A DNA stretch of 64,000 nucleotides from Pirellulaceae bacterium (lineage in GTDB: Bacteria > Planctomycetota > Planctomycetia > Pirellulales > Pirellulaceae), in contig JAGYIQ010000005.1 in assembly GCA_018402565.1 (NCBI GenBank), forward strand, positions 372,001 through 436,000, in the 5' to 3' direction. Shown in pieces: positions 32,888 to 43,410 of this stretch. The notes beneath the pieces are model-generated. The model had not been told where the DNA came from. It worked only from the letters and a program-made list of their open reading frames with translations, and ran no database searches. The translations under genes were made by a program, and so were the position numbers. The stretch's first letter is position 1; each line of letters opens with the position of its first letter.

Positions 32888-35862
32888 TCTCGCGCAACGA
32901 CTCTTACGATACGCGTCGACGTCCCGGCCCAGGCGGGCCGCTGGTCCAGTTGCAGGTCCGACCCGGTCGCAGCGAACCGATCGATCTGGGGACCCCGCCC
33001 AGTGACTCCACGACCTCCGTTCCCGTTTCAATCGATGGCGTGGCCGTCAATGTACCGGCCGGCACTTCGGTCATGCGGGCCGCAGCCTTGGCCGGCGTGA
33101 AGATCCCCAAGCTGTGCGCCACCGATCAATTGGCCGCGTTCGGCTCGTGCCGCCTGTGTTTGGTCCAGATCGAAGGCCGACGTGGCTTCCCGGCGTCCTG
33201 TACCACACCGGTCGAGGCTGGCATGCAGATCACCACGCAGTCGCCGCGGTTGGCCGAACTGCGCCGCAACGTGATGGAGCTGTACATCTCCGACCATCCG
33301 CTGGATTGTTTGACCTGCACGGCCAACGGCAATTGCGAACTGCAAGACATGGCCGGCGTGGTGGGCTTGCGGGCCGTGCGTTATGGCATGGCGGGCGAGA
33401 ACCACTTTGATGCCTCCAGCGCCGAGCCAAAAGACGAATCGAATCCGTATTTTACTTTTGATCCCTCCAAATGCATTGTTTGCAGTCGCTGCGTGCGAGC
33501 CTGTGAGGAAGTGCAAGGCACTTTTGCCTTGACGATCAGCGGACGCGGCTTCGATTCCAAAGTGTCGGCCAGCAACAATCAATCGTTCTTGGACTCGGAG
33601 TGCGTCTCCTGTGGCGCCTGCGTCAACGTCTGTCCGACCGCGACCCTGTCGGAGAAGTCGCTGATCGAGTGGGGCCAAGCCGAGCGGACCGTGACGACCA
33701 CCTGTGCTTACTGCGGCGTCGGCTGCTCGTTCCATGCCGAGGTCAAAGGCCAACAAGTGGTGCGGATGGTGCCCAATAAAGATGGTGGCGCCAACGAGGG
33801 ACACGCCTGCGTCAAGGGCCGCTTTGCTTGGGGTTATGCCTCGCATCCCGATCGGCTCAAGCAGCCCATGATCCGCCGCTCGATCGACGATCCTTGGCAA
33901 GTGGTCTCGTGGGAGGAGGCCTTCCAGTACGCCGCCAGCGAAATACGCCGCATTCAAGCCAAATACGGGCGGAAGTCGGTCGGCGGGATCACCTCGTCGC
34001 GCTGCACCAACGAGGAGACGTGGTTGGTGCAAAAGTTGATCCGCACCGGGTTTGGCAACAACAACGTTGACACCTGCGCCCGCGTGTGTCACTCGCCCAC
34101 CGGCTATGGGCTGAAACAAACGCTGGGGGAATCGGCCGGCACGCAGGACTTCTTGTCCGTCGCTGATGCCGATGTGGTGGTGGTGATGGGCGCCAATCCG
34201 ACGGATGGCCATCCGGTATTTGCTTCGCGGCTGAAGCGGCGACTGCGGGAAGGTGCGGAGCTGATCGTGATCGATCCGCGGGCGATCGACTTGGTTCGCT
34301 CGCCGCACGTGCAAGCCAAGTACCACTTGCAGCTGCGCCCCGGAACAAATGTGGCGATGATCAACGGCTTGGCTCATGTCGTGGTCAGCGAAGGCTTGGT
34401 GGATGAAGCCTTTGTGGCGGCCCGCTGCGAACAACCCGCGTTCCAAGCCTGGCGCGAGTTTATCCTGCGACCGGAGCATCGACCGGAGGCGGTGGCCGAA
34501 GTCACGGGCGTGCCCGCGGACATGATTCGCGCGGCGGCGCGGCTGTATGCCACGGCCGGCAATGCCGCGATTTATTACGGCCTGGGCGTGACCGAACACA
34601 GTCAAGGTTCGACGACCGTCATGGGCATTGCCAACTTGGCCATGGCCACGGGCAACATCGGTCGTCGAGGCGTGGGCGTCAACCCGCTGCGGGGCCAGAA
34701 CAACGTGCAGGGTTCTTGCGACATGGGCTCGTATCCACACGAGCTGCCGGGATATCGTTCGGTCAAAGACGCGTCGGCGCGACAAGCCTTTAACGACTAT
34801 TGGCAGACCGAATTGGACCCGGAACCTGGCTTACGGATCCCCGGCATGTTGAACGAAGCGGTGGCCGGCAACTTCAAGGCCATGTACATCCAGGGGGAAG
34901 ACGTGGCCCAGTCCGATCCCAACACGCAGCATGTGCAAGAAGCGCTGCGGAGTCTGGAGTGTTTGATCGTGCAGGACATTTTCTTCAACGAGACCGCCAA
35001 GTACGCGCACGTGCTGTTTCCGGGTGCCTCCTTCTTGGAGAAAGATGGCACGTTCACCAACGCCGAGCGACGCATCTCACGGGTGCGGAAGATCGTGGAG
35101 CCGGTGGCGGGCTTGGCGGATTGGGAGGCCACGGTCGGTTTTGCCCAAGCCTTGGGCGTGCCGATGCACTACGACCATCCGTCGCAGATCATGGACGAGA
35201 TCGCCGCGTTGACACCCAGCTTTGCGGGGGTCAGTTACGACAAACTGGAGGCCCTAGGCAGCATCCAGTGGCCCTGTAACGACGAGCGACCCCACGGCAG
35301 TCCGATCATGCACGTCGAGTCCTTCACGCGGGGATTGGGCAAGTTTGTGGTGACTGAGTTTGTGCCGACGAAAGAGAAAGTCACACCCAAGTTCCCCTTG
35401 ATCTTGACCACGGGTCGGATCTTGACCCAGTACAACGTGGGGGCCCAGACACGGCGGACGGACAACGTGGTTTGGCATGCCGAGGATCGGTTGGAGATAC
35501 ACGCCGAGGACGCGGTCGGCCGGGGGATCGCCGATGGTGACTGGGTGCACATCCTCAGTCGAGCGGGCGAGACGCGAATGCGAGCGCAGATCTCCGAGCG
35601 AGTCCAACCGGGTGTGGTGTACACCACGTTCCACTTCCCCGAATCGGGCGCGAACGTCGTGACGACCGAACTGAGCGACTGGGCTACGAATTGTCCTGAA
35701 TACAAAGTCACGGCGGTGGAGATCCGTCGGGCTGCGGCGCCGACGACCTGGCAAGTCGAGTTCCAAACGGTCGAGCAGCAGCAACAGGAGTTGCAACCGA
35801 ACGGGCGACCGGTGGCCTCGGGTGGTATCCCGCAAACATCGCCTCAGCCGACGGGATCCTAA
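32884..35862 (+). CDS. fdsA: Formate dehydrogenase alpha subunit, Mo/W-bis-MGD, NAD-dependent type
   Basis: 992 aa. In order: plant-type 2Fe-2S domain (KLCATDQLAAFGSCRLC, residues ~78-94), a His-Cys3 4Fe-4S motif (DHPLDCLTCTANGNC), two 4Fe-4S sites (CIVCSRCVRAC and CVSCGACVNVC), a further 4Fe-4S site (CAYCGVGC), then the molybdopterin domains. The catalytic residue lies in DTCARVCHSP near 405 and is cysteine, not selenocysteine. It oxidises formate to CO2. No fdhD/fdsC maturation gene is visible, so cofactor sulfuration genes must lie elsewhere. Confidence 0.95.
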   Translation: MISRNDSYDTRRRPGPGGPLVQLQVRPGRSEPIDLGTPPSDSTTSVPVSIDGVAVNVPAGTSVMRAAALAGVKIPKLCATDQLAAFGSCRLCLVQIEGRRGFPASCTTPVEAGMQITTQSPRLAELRRNVMELYISDHPLDCLTCTANGNCELQDMAGVVGLRAVRYGMAGENHFDASSAEPKDESNPYFTFDPSKCIVCSRCVRACEEVQGTFALTISGRGFDSKVSASNNQSFLDSECVSCGACVNVCPTATLSEKSLIEWGQAERTVTTTCAYCGVGCSFHAEVKGQQVVRMVPNKDGGANEGHACVKGRFAWGYASHPDRLKQPMIRRSIDDPWQVVSWEEAFQYAASEIRRIQAKYGRKSVGGITSSRCTNEETWLVQKLIRTGFGNNNVDTCARVCHSPTGYGLKQTLGESAGTQDFLSVADADVVVVMGANPTDGHPVFASRLKRRLREGAELIVIDPRAIDLVRSPHVQAKYHLQLRPGTNVAMINGLAHVVVSEGLVDEAFVAARCEQPAFQAWREFILRPEHRPEAVAEVTGVPADMIRAAARLYATAGNAAIYYGLGVTEHSQGSTTVMGIANLAMATGNIGRRGVGVNPLRGQNNVQGSCDMGSYPHELPGYRSVKDASARQAFNDYWQTELDPEPGLRIPGMLNEAVAGNFKAMYIQGEDVAQSDPNTQHVQEALRSLECLIVQDIFFNETAKYAHVLFPGASFLEKDGTFTNAERRISRVRKIVEPVAGLADWEATVGFAQALGVPMHYDHPSQIMDEIAALTPSFAGVSYDKLEALGSIQWPCNDERPHGSPIMHVESFTRGLGKFVVTEFVPTKEKVTPKFPLILTTGRILTQYNVGAQTRRTDNVVWHAEDRLEIHAEDAVGRGIADGDWVHILSRAGETRMRAQISERVQPGVVYTTFHFPESGANVVTTELSDWATNCPEYKVTAVEIRRAAAPTTWQVEFQTVEQQQQELQPNGRPVASGGIPQTSPQPTGS

Positions 35863-35974
35863 GCGTCGTTGCGGGCCGTTTTTTGCTGAATGGGACAATT
35901 TTTTCTGGCTGTGGAATTTGCGACGTTGGTTGCGCAAGCCGACGACTCGGCCGGCCGGATCGCGATGGAAACTT

Positions 35975-36757
35975 ATGACGGATTTTCGAGTTCAGTTGGA
36001 TATTTTTCGTGGGCCGTTGGACCTGCTGTTGCACTTGGTCCGCAAGCACGAATTGGAGATTTCGACCTTGCAATTGGGTCGGGTGGCCGAGCAATTCCAG
36101 CAGTACTTGGAAGTCTTGCAGGAGATTGACATCAACGCTGTGGGCGACTTCTTGGAGGTGGCTGGCTTGTTGTTGGAGATGAAGTCGCAAGCCTTGTTGC
36201 CTCGACCGGAGGAGAGTGTCTCGGAGGCCGAGTGGTCGGATCCTCGCGAGCAGCTGGTGGATCGGCTGTTGGAGTACAAGCAGTTCAAAGACGCGGCGTG
36301 GTTGTTGAACGAGCGTGGCTTGCAGTGGCAGCAGCGGTACGGTCGTTTGGCGAACGATTTACCGCCGCGTGAGATTGCTCCGCAGGATCAGCCGATCCAG
36401 GAGATTGCCTTGTGGGACTTGGTGAGTGCCGTCGGCCGAGTCTTGCGGCAGCATCGGGTACCGCAGCAGCAGGAGATCGTTTACGACGACACCCCGATTC
36501 ATGTATTTGTGGGTCAGATCCACGAGCAATTGCGGCACAGTGGCCAGGTGATGTTTTCGGAGATGTTCCGACCGGGGATGCACAAGTCCTCGATTGTGGG
36601 CGTCTTTTTAGCCGTGTTGGAATTGATCCGTCACCACGCGATTGTCGCGGTGCAGGAAGACGTGCACGGCGACATTCGCCTCATCCGCGGCGACTCCTTC
36701 ACCGCCAACCTCGACACCACCAAAATCGACACCTACGGGACACCCCCATCCGCGTAA
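35975..36757 (+). CDS. scpA: Segregation and condensation protein A
   Basis: 260 aa from the ATG at 35975, where the conserved start MTDFRVQLDIFRGPLDLLLH appears; the longer open frame overlaps fdsA. The kleisin N-terminal helix (EISTLQLGRVAEQFQQYLE), the middle DFLEVAGLLLEMKSQALLP and the winged-helix end (HKSSIVGVFLAVLELIRHHA) are all present. It bridges the SMC heads in chromosome condensation. scpB is not adjacent: the stop is followed within ~15 bp by the large repeat array. Confidence 0.93.
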   Translation: MTDFRVQLDIFRGPLDLLLHLVRKHELEISTLQLGRVAEQFQQYLEVLQEIDINAVGDFLEVAGLLLEMKSQALLPRPEESVSEAEWSDPREQLVDRLLEYKQFKDAAWLLNERGLQWQQRYGRLANDLPPREIAPQDQPIQEIALWDLVSAVGRVLRQHRVPQQQEIVYDDTPIHVFVGQIHEQLRHSGQVMFSEMFRPGMHKSSIVGVFLAVLELIRHHAIVAVQEDVHGDIRLIRGDSFTANLDTTKIDTYGTPPSA

Positions 36758-36769
36758 TTTCTCTCGCAA

Positions 36770-38105
36770 ACCGCGGCAATTGCAACATTCCCCATGCAAC
36801 GGGTGTCAATTGCACCATTACCCTCGCAAACCGTGGCCAATTGCACCATTACCCGTGGAAAACGTCGCCAATTTCGTAGGGTGTCGTGGAGCGATTCGTC
36901 CCCAAACCCCATACCCAAAACGGCCCATCATCCGAATCGCGCAACGCACCATTACCCTCGCAAACCGTGGCCAATTGCACCATTACCCGTGGAAAACGTC
37001 GCCAATTTCGTAGGGTGTCGTGGAGCGATTCGTCCCCAAACCCCATACCCAAAACGGCACATCATCCGAATCGCGCAACGCACCATTACCCTCGCAAACC
37101 GTGGCCAATCGCACCATTACCCATGCAACGCGTGGCCAATTTCGTAGGGTGTCGTGGAGCGATTCGTCCCCAAACCCCATACCCAAAACGGCACATCATC
37201 CGAATCGCGCAACGCACCATTACCCGCGCAAACCGTGGCCAATTGCACCATTACCCGTGGAAAACGTCGCCAATTTCGTAGGGTGTCGTGGAGCGATTCG
37301 TCCCCAAACCCCATACCCAAAACGGCACATCATCCGAATCGCGCAACGCACCATTACCCTCGCAAACCGTGGCCAATTGAACATTACCCATGCAACGCGT
37401 CGCCAATTTCGTAGGGTGTCGTGGAGCGATTCGTCCACACCCCCATACCCAAAACGGCCCATCACCCGAATCGCGCAACGCACCATTCCCCGCGCAAACC
37501 GCAGCCAATTGCGCCATTACCCATGCAACGCGTCGCCAATTTCGTAGGGTGTCGTGGAGCGATTCGTCCACACCCCCATACCCAAAACGGCCCATCATCC
37601 GAATCGCGCAACGCACCATTCCCCGTGGGAACCGTGGCCAATTGCGGTCCACCACAAAAATGGGCCTTTTCAAGGCGAATGGTGCGTTACGCGGTCGGTG
37701 AGTTGGGGAACCGTGTTATGAGGATGCTTACTCCGTTCGCTATTAACCGATGTCAGGGGCCAGCGCGACCGCTCACGACACCCTACGCCCGCCGCCACAT
37801 TCTCCATAGGGTACACACCCCCATACCCAAAACGGCACATCATCCGAATCGCGCAACGCACCATTCCCCGTGGGAAACGTGGCGATTGCGGACAATCACA
37901 AAAAATGGTCTTTTCAAGGCGAATGGTGCGTTACGCGGTCGGTGTGTTGGGGAATCGTGTTTTGAGGAGGATTTCTCCATTCGCAATTAATCGATGTGAG
38001 GGGCCAACGCGACCGCTCACGACACCCTACGAACGCCGCCACATTCTCCATTGGGCACACAATCCTGTACACAAAACAGAACAAACTCCGTATAACGCGA
38101 TAAAC
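36770..38105. repeat. REP-like tandem array, left part (~134-bp period)
   Basis: Units carry CGTAGGGTGTCGTGGAGCGA then TTCGTCC, then an AAACCCCATACCCAAAACGG box and TCATCCGAATCGCGCAACGC, then one or two copies of CACCATT-CCC-(G/C)-TGGxAACCGTGGCCAATTG type. Period is ~134 bp, with cores near 36876, 37010, 37144, 37278. From about 37680 a second form appears with the core inverted (CGCTCACGACACCCTACG). The GTAG start followed by an imperfect palindrome fits REP elements. Confidence 0.92.
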
Positions 38106-38114
38106 CATGCCGCA

Positions 38115-38663
38115 CTACTCGTAATCCAAATCACGCAAACGCTCGACAGGCTGTCGGCCCCAATCGATCGAATAATGACCGATTGCTAAGTACCGATGAA
38201 TAGTTGAATCAATCCAATCAAACGGGCTAGCAACTAACCTATGTTTTACTGGATTATAATGTATGTAGTCAAAATGGTTTTCGAAATCATCTGTATCCCG
38301 TATCGTATGCTCCCAGAAACGCTTCTGCCAGATCCCACGGTTCCCACGCTCCTTCTGCGCCTTGGTAACTGGAACTTCATACCCACCCGCTTCCAGCCAA
38401 TCTTGCGTGAACCTAGCCTTTACCATCTTCATTCTTTTCGAATACGCCACATCCCCCCGTGGCAATTTCCACAAGCAATGAAAATGGTCTGGCAAAACCA
38501 CCGAAGCAACCTCGTCGAATGGCATGTCTTTCTGGACAGATTCGACAGCGTTCCGCAGTAGCTTCCCCGCCTGATCCGAGTAAAAAAACGGATAGCGACG
38601 ATAGGTGACGACAGTAAAAAAATACATTGCCCCGGGTACAAAATAACGGCGGTAGTCCGACAT
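38115..38663 (-). CDS. REP-associated tyrosine transposase (RAYT, Y1/HUH family)
   Basis: 182 aa from the ATG at 38663 (GGGAGAG ribosome site); the longer frame to 38693 lacks one. The HUH motif is HFH at residues 60-62 (VVLPDHFHCLW), and the catalytic tyrosine is probably Tyr133 in YIHYNPVKHRLV. Single-domain RAYTs are related to IS200/IS605 TnpA and act on REP hairpins bearing a 5' GTAG or GTGG. It stands inside the REP-like array, with core sequences on both sides, so it is the obvious candidate for creating or maintaining it. The gene looks intact. Confidence 0.92.
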   Translation of the reverse strand: MSDYRRYFVPGAMYFFTVVTYRRYPFFYSDQAGKLLRNAVESVQKDMPFDEVASVVLPDHFHCLWKLPRGDVAYSKRMKMVKARFTQDWLEAGGYEVPVTKAQKERGNRGIWQKRFWEHTIRDTDDFENHFDYIHYNPVKHRLVASPFDWIDSTIHRYLAIGHYSIDWGRQPVERLRDLDYE

Positions 38664-38789
38664 AAACTCTCCCTCAACACAACAAACTTGCATTCAAATT
38701 TCCGACGAAGAGCGGATCACATTTTTTAGAGCACGCCTCGCACCAAGTCCAGAGCCCTTTGTCCAGCGAAAGCAAGAAATGTTGTCCAT

Positions 38790-40606
38790 CGCAACACCAT
38801 TAGCCTCGCAAACCGCGGCCAATTTCGTAGGGTGTCGTGGAGCGACTCGTCCACAAACCCCATACCCAAAACGGCCCATCATCCGAATCGCGCAACGCAC
38901 CATTCCCCGTGGGAACCGTGGCCAATTGCACCATTACCCATGGAAAACGTGGCCAATTTCGTAGGGTGTCGTGGAGCGATTCGTCCACAAACCCCATACC
39001 CAAAACGGCCCATCATCCGAATCGCGCAACGCACCATTCCCCTCGCAAACCGTGGCCAATTGCACCATTCCCCTCGCAACGCGTCGCCAATTGCGTAGGG
39101 TGTCGTGGAGCGATTCGTCCACAAACCCCATATCCAAAACGGCCCATCATCCGAATCGCGCAACGCACCATTCCCCGTGGGAAACGTGGCCAATTGCACC
39201 ATTACCCATGGAAAACGTGGCCAATTTCGTAGGGTGTCGTGGAGCGATTCGTACACAAACCCCATACCCAAAACGACACATCATCCGAATCGCGCAACGC
39301 ACCATTCCCCGTGGGAACCGTGGCGATTGCACCATTCCCCGTGGAGAACGTGGCGGCGTTCGTAGGGTGTCGTGGAGCGATTCGTCCACAAACCCCATTC
39401 CCAAAACGGCCCATCATTCGAATCGCACGCTTGCACCATTCGCCGTGGGAACCGTGGCGATTGCACCATTCCCCGTGGAGAACGTGGCGGCGTTCGTAGG
39501 GTGTCGTGGAGCGATTCGTCCACAAACCCCATTCCCAAAACGGCCCATCATTCGAATCGCGCAACGCACCATTCGCCGTGGGAACCGTGGCGATTGCACC
39601 ATTCCCCGTGGAGAACGTGGCGGCGTTCGTAGGGTGTCGTGGAGCGATTCGTACACAAACCCATACCCAAAACGGCACATCATCCGAATCGCGCAACGCA
39701 CCATTCGCCGTGGGAACCGTGGCGATTGCACCATTCCCCGTGGAGAACGTGGCGGCGTTCGTAGGGTGTCGTGGAGCGATTCGTACACAAACCCCATACC
39801 CAAAACGGCACACCATCCGAATCGCGCAACGCACCATTCGCCGTGGGAACCGCGGCGATTGCACCATTACCCATGCAAACCGTGGCAATTTCGTAGGGTG
39901 TCGTGGAGCGATTCGTACACAAACCCCATACCCAAAACGACACATCATCCGAATCGCGCAACGCACCATTCCCCGTGGGAACCGTGGCGATTGCGGACAA
40001 TCACAAAAAATGGTCTTTTCAAGGCGAATGGTGCGTTACGCGGTCGGTGAGTTGGGGAATCGTGCTTTGGGGATGCTCACACCATGCCAAATTGATCGTT
40101 ACAAGGGGCAAAGGCGACCGCTCACGACACCCTACGAACGCCGCCACATTCTCTCTTGAGGACCAATGGCTTATGTGTACTTCGGACGATCATAAAAAAT
40201 GGTCTCACCAAGGGAAATGGTGCGTTACGCGGTCGGTGTGTTGGGGAATCGTGTTTTGAGGAGGATTTCTCCATTCGCAATTAATCGATGTGAGGGGCCA
40301 ACGCGACCGCTCACGACACCCTACGAACGCCGCCAAATTCTCTCTTGAGAACCAATGGCTTATGTGTAATTCGGACAATCACAAAAAATGGTCTTTTCAA
40401 GGGGAATGGTGCGTTGCGCGGTCGGTGTGTTGGGGAATCGTGTTTTGAGGAGGATTTCTCCACTCGCAATTAATCGATGTAAGGGGCCTGCGCGACCGCT
40501 CCACGACACCCTACGAACGCCGCCAAATTCTCTCTTGAGGACCAATGGCTTATGTGTAATTCGGACGATCACAAAAAATGGTCTTACCAAGGCGAATGGT
40601 GCGTTA
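38790..40606. repeat. REP-like tandem array, right part
   Basis: About ten further units of the same 134-bp family in the same orientation as the left part (cores near 38828, 38962, 39096, 39230, 39363, 39497, 39630, 39764, 39890), followed from ~40000 by three larger units of about 190-200 bp holding AATCACAAAAAATGGTCTTT, GGGGAATCGTGTTTTGAGG and the inverted core CTCACGACACCCTACGAACG. The array stops at the 3' end of the sulfatase gene. Confidence 0.9.
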
Positions 40607-42853
40607 CTACGGGAGTAAGGGTACGAGGGCTTCGGCCCAGCGGTGGTAGGCGGTGGGGCTGAGGTGGAGGAGGTCGGGCATGATCTCGCGCGAGAGACTG
40701 CCGTCCGACTCCAAAAACACCGATGATAGGTCGTGGAAAAAGACGTGCTGGCCGTCGTCCAAGCGCCGCAATTGCTGGTTCACCGCTACATTGTTCAATC
40801 GCATCGCATCCAACGCCGACTCGCCACGCGGTAAAATCCCCAACACGATGATCTTGCTCTCCGGGGTCCGCTTACGTAACTCCGCCACAATCGCACTCAC
40901 CCCCTCGGCGATCTCGGCCGGCGCTTGCATCCGATGCCCCGTATTGTTTGTGCCAATCAATAACACCACCGCCGACGGTCGACTGATCCCCAATTGGCCC
41001 TGCTGCAATCGCCACAAGACGTGCTCGGTCCGATCCCCACTGAATCCCAAGTTCAATGCCGGCCCCCCAGCAAAATGCTCCTCCCATGCCTCCTTACCCG
41101 GCCCTTCCCAACCCTGCGTAATCGAGTCGCCAATAAATACCAACGGGTAGGCCTGCTGTTTGGCCAGGGCACTCTTCTCGCGGTCTCGCGCTTTCCACCA
41201 GGCCTCGTCACCACGCGTGACCGGAATCGTGGCCGAGTTCACTCCGTAATACCCTCGCAAGTCGCGGTATCGCTGCTTCATGCCCGCCAACACCGCTTGA
41301 TACTGGGGGTCCTCATGCACGCTCCGCAGCTCTTGCGGATCGCTTTCCAAATCAAACAAGTTCCACTCGTTGGTCCGCGGAAAAAACATCAACTTGTAAC
41401 GATCCGTCCGCACCCCGTCATGCACCGCGACCTCGTGCACCGAGTCATTTTCATAATACGCGTAATACAGTGCATCGCGCCAACCACTGGGCGCCTGACC
41501 GTCGCTCTGCAGAACTGGCAACAAACTGCGACCTTGCACCTGGGCGGGGACCTCGATCCCGGCCGCCTGCAAAAACGTGGGCGCGTAGTCGATGTTCTGT
41601 ACCAAGGCCGAACTGCGTGTCCCGGCCGGTACCTGACCCGGCCAACGCACAATCAACGGCATGCGGAACGACTCTTCGAACATCCAGCGTTTGTCGTACC
41701 ACCCGTGTTCACCCAGGTAAAATCCCTGATCCGAGGCGTAGACGACGATCGTATTCTCCGCCAAACCGGACTGGTCCAAATAATCCAGCAATCGTCCGAC
41801 ACTGTCGTCCACGGCCTGCACGCTGCCCAAATAATCGTGCATGTAACGCTGGTACTTCCACAACAAGACCTCGTCGTCGCTCAGTTCGCCGGCTTGAACT
41901 TGGGCCAAGAAGGCATCATTCTCGGGTTGGTAATACGCATCCCACTGGGCTTTTTGCTCGTCGCTCATCCGGGCATATTCGCCGTTGGGAATCCCGTCTA
42001 AGAAGTACTGAGGCAGTTGGTTCGGGCCGTGAAACTTCATGTCGTGCCCCCAATAAAAATGGTTGCGGATCGACATCTCACTGTCAGCCAAAGTCCGCGA
42101 GCGACCGGAATAATCATCGCGCAAGGTCGCCGGCACCGGGTTGCTACCCAACTTGTAGCGGCCAAAGTGCCGGGGATGTGGGGCCCAGTTGCGATGCGGC
42201 GCTTTGTGCTGGGACATCAACAGAAACGGCTTGCTGCGATCGCGTTTCTCCAGCCACTGAATCGAGTCCTCCGTGATTAGGTCCGTGCAATAACCGGGGT
42301 CACGCTGCCGCGACTTGTCCATGTGGATAAAGTCGGGATTGTAGTAGTGGCCCTGGCCCGGCAAGATCTTCCAATAATCAAAGCCGGTCGGATCGGACTC
42401 CAAGTGCCACTTGCCAATCAATGCGGTTTGATAGCCGTTCTCTTGCAGCGCTCGAGGGAAGACCCACTGCGAGCCATCAAAGCGATCGCCGTTGCGGCGA
42501 AAGCCGTTCAAGTGGCTGTGCAGCCCCGTCAGGATACTGGCGCGGGACGGTCCACAAATCGAGTTCGTGCAGTACGAGCGATCAAAGATCATGCCCTGGG
42601 CAGCTAAGCGATCCAAGTGCGGCGTTTGATTGAGGGTCGAACCATAAGCGCCGATCGCTTGGACGGCATGATCGTCGGAAAAGATGAACAAGATGTTGGG
42701 CGGAGAGACCTGAGGTTGCTCGGTCACCGAGTCCTGAGCGTTTGCGAGATTCTGTACCGATAGCAGGCAATTGGCTGGCAAAAGTAAACAGCAGACTGTC
42801 CACAAGCTCCAGACGAACCAACGGCGCTGGGGTCGTGACGCGGATGACAACAT
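40607..42853 (-). CDS. Secreted sulfatase fused to SGNH/GDSL hydrolase
   Basis: 748 aa from the ATG at 42853, where a signal peptide begins (MLSSASRPQRRWFVWSLWTV, cleavage near ANA). The longer frame to 43417 only translates a tandem repeat. Sulfatase domain ~51-560: metal Asp pair in FIFSDDHAVQAIGAYG, and Cys100 in CGPSRASILTG, the residue converted to formylglycine. Residues ~575-748 are an SGNH hydrolase: GDSITQGWEG, GFSGDRTEHVLW, GTNNTGH, and DLLH with Asp727 and His730. A plausible role is removal of sulfate and acyl/acetyl groups from the same polysaccharide, as expected for an algal-glycan degrader. Confidence 0.9.
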   Translation of the reverse strand: MLSSASRPQRRWFVWSLWTVCCLLLPANCLLSVQNLANAQDSVTEQPQVSPPNILFIFSDDHAVQAIGAYGSTLNQTPHLDRLAAQGMIFDRSYCTNSICGPSRASILTGLHSHLNGFRRNGDRFDGSQWVFPRALQENGYQTALIGKWHLESDPTGFDYWKILPGQGHYYNPDFIHMDKSRQRDPGYCTDLITEDSIQWLEKRDRSKPFLLMSQHKAPHRNWAPHPRHFGRYKLGSNPVPATLRDDYSGRSRTLADSEMSIRNHFYWGHDMKFHGPNQLPQYFLDGIPNGEYARMSDEQKAQWDAYYQPENDAFLAQVQAGELSDDEVLLWKYQRYMHDYLGSVQAVDDSVGRLLDYLDQSGLAENTIVVYASDQGFYLGEHGWYDKRWMFEESFRMPLIVRWPGQVPAGTRSSALVQNIDYAPTFLQAAGIEVPAQVQGRSLLPVLQSDGQAPSGWRDALYYAYYENDSVHEVAVHDGVRTDRYKLMFFPRTNEWNLFDLESDPQELRSVHEDPQYQAVLAGMKQRYRDLRGYYGVNSATIPVTRGDEAWWKARDREKSALAKQQAYPLVFIGDSITQGWEGPGKEAWEEHFAGGPALNLGFSGDRTEHVLWRLQQGQLGISRPSAVVLLIGTNNTGHRMQAPAEIAEGVSAIVAELRKRTPESKIIVLGILPRGESALDAMRLNNVAVNQQLRRLDDGQHVFFHDLSSVFLESDGSLSREIMPDLLHLSPTAYHRWAEALVPLLP

Positions 42854-42984
42854 GATGGAACCTTGCGGAAATCGAGCAGGAAACGGACGGCCGCCGCAGC
42901 GACGCTCTTCCCCGACTTCGCAGCCGTGGCTGCGAGTTGCGGGGACGGAATCGAAGTCCATTATAACAGGACGGGGCCGCGGGT

Positions 42985-43410
42985 GGGGCTTTGAATTGGG
43001 GGAAGGACGCAGAGGAAGACGGCCGGTGTCGGGATTCGCTGCGGACTTCCTCCCTCTGCGGTGTTGCTCTTTCGGGCCAGCAGAAAGTTTGAACCGCGAG
43101 AGATGGGAAGGACGCAGAGGAAGACAGCGGGTGCTCGGTTTTCGCTGCGGACTTCCTCCCTCGGCGGCGTTACTCTTCGGGCCAACAGAGAATTTGAACC
43201 GCGAGAGATGGGAAGGACGCAGAGGAAGACGGCGGGTGCTGGGTTTTCGCTGCGGACTGCCTCCCTCTGCGGTGTTGCTCTTCGGGCCAGCAGGAAGTTT
43301 GAACCGCGAGAGATGGGAAGGACGCAGAGGAAGACAGCGAGTGCTCGGGATTCGCTGCGGACTTCCGCCCTCTGCGGTGTGGTTCCTTTGGGCCGGCAGA
43401 ATGTTTGAAC
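42985..43410. repeat. Four-unit ~105-bp repeat upstream of the sulfatase gene
   Basis: Units contain GAACCGCGAGAGATGGGAAG, GACGCAGAGGAAGAC and a CTGCGGACTTCCTCCCTCTG segment, starting near 43000, 43107, 43211 and 43317. Related to the 189-bp repeats at 57900-59360 and to a short piece near 9260. Bases 43411-43559 show nothing I can name. Confidence 0.88.

Noticed and set aside
33028..34785. 585-codon open frame opposite the formate dehydrogenase alpha gene
   Set aside because: Antisense shadow of a GC-rich gene with clear domain motifs on the plus strand. Similar shadows at 2905-4029, 4778-6061 and 6244-7134 are rejected for the same reason.
32884..35862. Selenocysteine in the formate dehydrogenase
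   Set aside because: No in-frame TGA; the active-site position in DTCARVCHSP is a cysteine codon.
36794..40259. Many long open frames (up to ~359 codons at 38971-40050, and 255 codons on the other strand) inside the REP-like arrays
   Set aside because: They translate the 134-bp repeat in shifting frames; the period is not a multiple of three and there are no ribosome sites, so openness is a by-product of base composition.
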